A stretch of 8,191 nucleotides of DNA from VFMC01 sp044359565 (GTDB taxonomy: Bacteria > Actinomycetota > Acidimicrobiia > Acidimicrobiales > Ilumatobacteraceae). Shown piece by piece: positions 5,431 through 8,191 of the stretch (its first letter is position 1; each line of letters starts with the position of its first letter). Where the stretch lies: assembly GCA_044359565.1 (NCBI GenBank), contig JBIKLX010000147.1:1-8191 (forward strand), read 5' to 3'. Below the pieces are notes generated by a model, which did no database searches, was not told the DNA's origin, and was given only the letters and a program-made list of their open reading frames with translations. Made by a program: the position numbers and the translations under genes.

Positions 5431-6204
5431 TCAGGGGGCGGGGCGGATGGTGAGGCCGGCGGTCGCCATGGCCTGCTTGGCCTGGGTGATGGAGAACTCG
5501 CCGAAGTGGAAGATACTGGCAGCCAACACGCCGGTGGCGCCGCCGGCGACCACGCCCTCGACGAGGTGATCGAGCGTGCCCACGCCACCGCTCGCGATCA
5601 CCGGCACACCAACGGAATCGACGACAGCTCGGGTGAGGGCGAGGTCGAAGCCCTCCTTGGTGCCGTCGCGGTCCATCGAGGTGAGCAGGATCTCGCCCGC
5701 CCCGAGCGCGACAGCACGAGTGGCCCACCCGAGCGCATCGATACCCGTGGGCGTGCGGCCACCGTGCAGGTACACCTCGAAGCCGCCGCCCTGGTCGGCC
5801 GGACGGCGCTTGGCGTCGATGGCGCACACCACGCACTGACTGCCGAACTCGGCGGCGATCTCGCCGATCAGCTCGGGCCGCTGCACGGCTGCAGTGTTCA
5901 CGCTCACCTTGTCGGCGCCGGCACGCAGCATCGTGCGGGCATCGCCCACCGACCGGATGCCCCCGCCGACCGTGAACGGGATGAACACCTGCTCGGCCGT
6001 GCGCATCACCACGTCGACCATCGTGTCGCGACCGTCGGACGAAGCGGTGATGTCGAGGAAGACCAATTCGTCGGCACCCTCGGCGTCGTACCGGGCGGCC
6101 AGCTCCACCGGGTCGCCGGCGTCGCGCAGGCCGACGAAGTTGACGCCCTTCACCACCCGACCGCCGGTGACGTCGAGGCACGGGATGACGCGCGGCACGA
6201 TCAC
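5431..6204 (-). CDS. hisF: Imidazole glycerol phosphate synthase, cyclase subunit
   Basis: HisF takes ammonia made by HisH and the nucleotide PRFAR and produces imidazole glycerol phosphate and AICAR. The 257-residue product is a full-length (beta-alpha)8 barrel. It begins VIPCLDVTGGRVVKG-like (7-20), with catalytic Asp11 and the second catalytic Asp130 (in VCAIDAK). Phosphate-binding glycines are at TVGGGIRS (78-85) and IASGGVGT (203-210). The FVGLRDAGDPVELA stretch (23-36) is typical of HisF rather than the related HisA. The start is a GTG at 6204, which overlaps the hisA stop as GTGA; a second GTG two codons later is possible, but the coupling favours the first. It is the last gene of the hisB-H-A-F run and is followed by a 152-bp gap. 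Confidence 0.97.
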   Translation of the reverse strand: MIVPRVIPCLDVTGGRVVKGVNFVGLRDAGDPVELAARYDAEGADELVFLDITASSDGRDTMVDVVMRTAEQVFIPFTVGGGIRSVGDARTMLRAGADKVSVNTAAVQRPELIGEIAAEFGSQCVVCAIDAKRRPADQGGGFEVYLHGGRTPTGIDALGWATRAVALGAGEILLTSMDRDGTKEGFDLALTRAVVDSVGVPVIASGGVGTLDHLVEGVVAGGATGVLAASIFHFGEFSITQAKQAMATAGLTIRPAP

Positions 6205-6935
6205 GATGCCCCACCGCCCGCCAGCGCCGCAACGGCCTGGGCCACGGTGAAGCGACCCTCGTACAGCGCCTTGCCGGTGATGACCCCGGCGATGCCCGGC
6301 ACATCGCCCAGGGCGACGACATCGGCCAGGGTGGCCACACCCCCGCTGGCGATGACCGGCACCGTGGTGGCCGCGGCGGCAGCACGCAGGCCTTCGGTGT
6401 CGGGCCCGGCCAGCATGCCGTCGCGGCCGATGTCGGTGATGACGAACGCAGCCGCGGTGGGGAACCATCCGAGCGCGTCGAACAGCATGACGCCGCTGCC
6501 CTCGGTCCACCCGTGCACGGCGAGTTCGCCGTCGCGGTGGTCGAGGCCAACTGCCACCGGCACCAGCACCGATGCGCTGGCGACGAGCTCGGGCTCGCGC
6601 ACAGCGGCCGAGCCCATCACCACCCTCGCCACCCCGGCCTCGGCGAGCGCCTCGGCGTCGGCGACCGTGCGGACCCCGCCCCCGGTCTGCACCCGTGCCT
6701 GCCCGGCCACCGCCTTGGCGATGGCCGCCACGACGCTGCGGTTGCGGGGCGAGCCGCTGCGGGCCGCGTCGAGATCGACCACATGGATCCAGGTGGCGCC
6801 CTGTTCGGCGAACGACGCCGCCACGGCCACCGGGTCGTCGCCGTACGTGGTCTGCTGGTCGTAGTCGCCCTGCAGCAGGCGCACGACGACCCCGTCACGC
6901 AGGTCGATAGCGGGGTACAGCTCGGCTCGGCTCAT
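6201..6935 (-). CDS. hisA: ProFAR isomerase (HisA, possibly PriA-like)
   Basis: This enzyme isomerises ProFAR to PRFAR by an Amadori rearrangement, in the cytoplasm. The 244-residue (beta-alpha)8 barrel has the general-acid/base pair Asp11 (PAIDLRDG, 8-15) and Asp132 (GLDHRDG, 130-136). Phosphate-binding motifs are TGGGVRT (84-90) and IASGGVATL (195-203). VRLLQGDYDQQTTYGDDP (18-35) is the usual substrate loop region. In many actinobacteria this gene product is PriA, which also performs the TrpF step of tryptophan synthesis. In PriA an Arg-Gly-Trp segment binds the second substrate; here the matching place reads His141-Gly142-Trp143, so the tryptophan is present but the arginine is not. Plain HisA is therefore the safer name. 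The ATG at 6935 overlaps the hisH stop by 4 bases and the stop overlaps the hisF start. Confidence 0.95.
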   Translation of the reverse strand: MSRAELYPAIDLRDGVVVRLLQGDYDQQTTYGDDPVAVAASFAEQGATWIHVVDLDAARSGSPRNRSVVAAIAKAVAGQARVQTGGGVRTVADAEALAEAGVARVVMGSAAVREPELVASASVLVPVAVGLDHRDGELAVHGWTEGSGVMLFDALGWFPTAAAFVITDIGRDGMLAGPDTEGLRAAAAATTVPVIASGGVATLADVVALGDVPGIAGVITGKALYEGRFTVAQAVAALAGGGAS

Positions 6936-7585
6936 CGCGCTACCGCCCCCACACCGGCGACGAAGTTGGCCAGCAGAGCCAACCCGTCGCGTCCCGACTT
7001 CTCGGGGTGGAATTGGGTAGCGAACACGTTGCCCGTGCGGAACGCAGCGTTCACCATGCCGCCGTAGTCGCACGTCGCGGCCACCGTCGACGCATCGTCG
7101 GGCACACCGTGCAGAGAGTGCACGAAGTACATCCAGGTCTCGTCGGCCAGCCCGGCGAACATCGGATCGTCGGCGTGGGCCGCCGCGACGGCGAGCCGAT
7201 TCCACTGCATCTGCGGCCGCGGCACCTCGGCCGAGATCCATCGCACGGCACCGGGGATGACGCCGAGACCGACGGCGTGCGGGTCTTCGTCGCTGGCGGA
7301 GAAGAGCATCTGCATGCCCACACAGATGCCGAGGAACGGCCGCTGCGACTCGATCGCGTCGAGGGCCACCGCTTCGAGCCCGGCACCTCGCAGCGCATCC
7401 ATGCACGCACCGAACGCGCCCACCCCGGGCAGCACCACGGCATCGGCGTCGCGCACCAAGCCCGGGTCGGCGGTGAGCCGGGCGTCGGCACCCACCCGCT
7501 CGAGCGCCTTCTGCGCCGAACGGAGATTGCCGATGCCGTAGTCGAGCACCGCCAGCAGCGGTGGACGCGAGACCGGATCGGTCAC
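6932..7585 (-). CDS. hisH: Imidazole glycerol phosphate synthase, glutamine amidotransferase subunit
   Basis: HisH hydrolyses glutamine and passes ammonia through the HisF barrel. The 217-residue product is a class I glutaminase. It opens with LDYGIGNLRSAQKAL (14-28), has the PGVGAFGACM segment (53-62), and the nucleophile Cys88 in GICVGMQMLF (86-95). The rest of the triad is His193 and Glu195 in TQFHPEKSG (190-198). YFVHSLHG (153-160) also matches the family. The motif usually seen as P-x-M-G-W-N appears as PQMQWN (124-129), a Gly-to-Gln variation. The start is taken as the GTG at 7585, two bases after the hisB stop; AAGGG about 12 bases upstream lies inside hisB and may aid initiation. Longer in-frame extensions overlap hisB and lack family similarity. 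Confidence 0.96.
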   Translation of the reverse strand: MTDPVSRPPLLAVLDYGIGNLRSAQKALERVGADARLTADPGLVRDADAVVLPGVGAFGACMDALRGAGLEAVALDAIESQRPFLGICVGMQMLFSASDEDPHAVGLGVIPGAVRWISAEVPRPQMQWNRLAVAAAHADDPMFAGLADETWMYFVHSLHGVPDDASTVAATCDYGGMVNAAFRTGNVFATQFHPEKSGRDGLALLANFVAGVGAVAR

Positions 7586-7587
7586 GG

Positions 7588-8178
7588 TCAGAGCACACCC
7601 TTGGTGGACGGCAACGACGTGCCCTCCACCCGAACCGCATCGCGCAGACAACGGCCGAGGCCCTTGAACACCGCTTCGATGATGTGGTGCACGTTGCGAC
7701 CGCGCACCAACTCGACGTGCAGGGTGATGCCGGCTGCGGTAGCGAACGACGACACGGCGTGCTCGGCCAGCTGCGGGTCGAACGGCGGGTTGCCCAACGG
7801 CAGGCACTCGGGCATCGGCACCTCCCACACGACGAACGGGCGGCCCGACAGGTCGACTGCGATGTCGACAAGCGCCTCGTCGAGCGGGAAGCGGCCGCTG
7901 GCGAACCGACGCACGCCCACCTTGTCGCCCAGTGCCTCGCGCATGGCCTCGCCCAGCGCAATGGCCACGTCTTCGACAGTGTGGTGCGAGTCGATGTGCA
8001 AGTCGCCGGTGGCAGCAAGGCGCAGATCGAACCCCCCGTGCTTGCCCACCTGCTCGAGCATGTGATCGTAGAACGGCAGGCCGGTGGAGGCCGAGGCGTC
8101 GCCCGTTCCGTCGAGGTCGATCGACAGCTCGATCGAGGTCTCCTTGGTGACACGTCGGCGGGTGGCCGTGCGGCTCAT
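7588..8178 (-). CDS. hisB: Imidazoleglycerol-phosphate dehydratase
   Basis: HisB removes water from imidazole glycerol phosphate to give imidazole acetol phosphate, which HisC then transaminates. The 196-residue product is the monofunctional form; there is no histidinol-phosphatase domain as in the E. coli fusion. The two manganese-binding repeats are clear: FYDHM (36-40) and DSHHTVED (63-70), then AEHAVSSF (138-145) and NVHHIIEAVFKGL (162-174). The C-terminus LPSTKGVL is the standard ending. The start ATG at 8178 follows a strong AGGAGG with a 7-base spacer. hisB is the first his gene on the right edge; by analogy with other actinobacteria hisC and hisD probably lie just beyond. Confidence 0.97.
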   Translation of the reverse strand: MSRTATRRRVTKETSIELSIDLDGTGDASASTGLPFYDHMLEQVGKHGGFDLRLAATGDLHIDSHHTVEDVAIALGEAMREALGDKVGVRRFASGRFPLDEALVDIAVDLSGRPFVVWEVPMPECLPLGNPPFDPQLAEHAVSSFATAAGITLHVELVRGRNVHHIIEAVFKGLGRCLRDAVRVEGTSLPSTKGVL

Positions 8179-8185
8179 GCGAGCA

Positions 8186-8191
8186 CCTCCT
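8186..8191 (-). promoter_or_regulatory. Strong Shine-Dalgarno sequence of hisB
   Basis: AGGAGG on the minus strand lies 7 bases before the hisB ATG and fixes that start. It contrasts with the genes in the middle of the window, which lack such sites and appear to be leaderless. This suggests hisB is an internal operon gene translated from a longer message. Confidence 0.8.

Noticed and set aside
5377..6864. Long plus-strand open frame opposite hisF and hisA
   Set aside because: It is antisense to two verified histidine genes and has low-complexity Ala/Thr/Ser/Pro content without any domain pattern.
7586..7828. N-terminal extension of HisH into hisB
   Set aside because: The extension reads out of frame through the well-conserved hisB C-terminus and has no glutaminase similarity; the GTG at 7585 fits normal HisH length.
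1..8191. CRISPR, toxin-antitoxin, phage-defence or mobile-element system
   Set aside because: No spaced repeat array, transposase, integrase, tRNA or terminal inverted repeats were seen; all sizeable frames are accounted for by conserved metabolic genes.

Overview
This window is GC-rich chromosomal DNA with densely packed genes on both strands. It carries ten protein-coding genes and no sign of mobile DNA, CRISPR arrays or RNA genes. Three things point to an actinobacterium, possibly of the Acidimicrobiia type: the hisB-hisH-hisA-hisF order, hisI coupled to trpE, and a GroES-like protein of a kind I recall from actinobacteria. The exact lineage is inference. Several start codons sit 6 or 7 bases after a TANNNT hexamer, which is the actinobacterial pattern for leaderless transcripts.

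Layout from left to right. A YgfZ/GcvT-type folate-binding protein (minus, 37-798) ends in a 14-bp tandem duplication that spans its stop codon. Divergent from it is a small three-helix membrane protein of unknown function (plus, 833-1369). That gene converges on trpE (minus, 1385-2905), and both stop codons lie inside one inverted repeat that may be a two-way terminator. trpE overlaps hisI (minus, 2902-3264) by 4 bases. Next come a GroES-like co-chaperonin (minus, 3314-3637) and, divergent from it, an alpha/beta hydrolase (plus, 3662-4288). The hydrolase converges tail to tail on an aldo/keto reductase of the voltage-gated potassium channel beta-subunit type (minus, 4292-5278). A 152-bp gap with repeated motifs follows. 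The right third is a tightly coupled histidine operon segment on the minus strand: hisB (7588-8178), hisH (6932-7585), hisA (6201-6935) and hisF (5431-6204).

How the genes work together. HisB, HisH, HisA, HisF and HisI are five enzymes of histidine synthesis. HisI and HisA act on early intermediates, HisH with HisF forms the imidazole glycerol phosphate synthase complex, and HisB performs the following dehydration. TrpE makes anthranilate for tryptophan and shares an operon with hisI, so part of the two PRPP-consuming pathways is co-expressed. The his genes are split by three unrelated genes (reductase, hydrolase, GroES-like).

I looked for an undescribed multi-gene system and found none. The window is mainly conserved metabolism. 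The parts most worth a second look are regulatory: an overlapping divergent promoter at 3645-3654, the repeated leaderless-promoter layout, the stop-codon inverted repeat at 1363-1391, and the repeat cluster upstream of the reductase.
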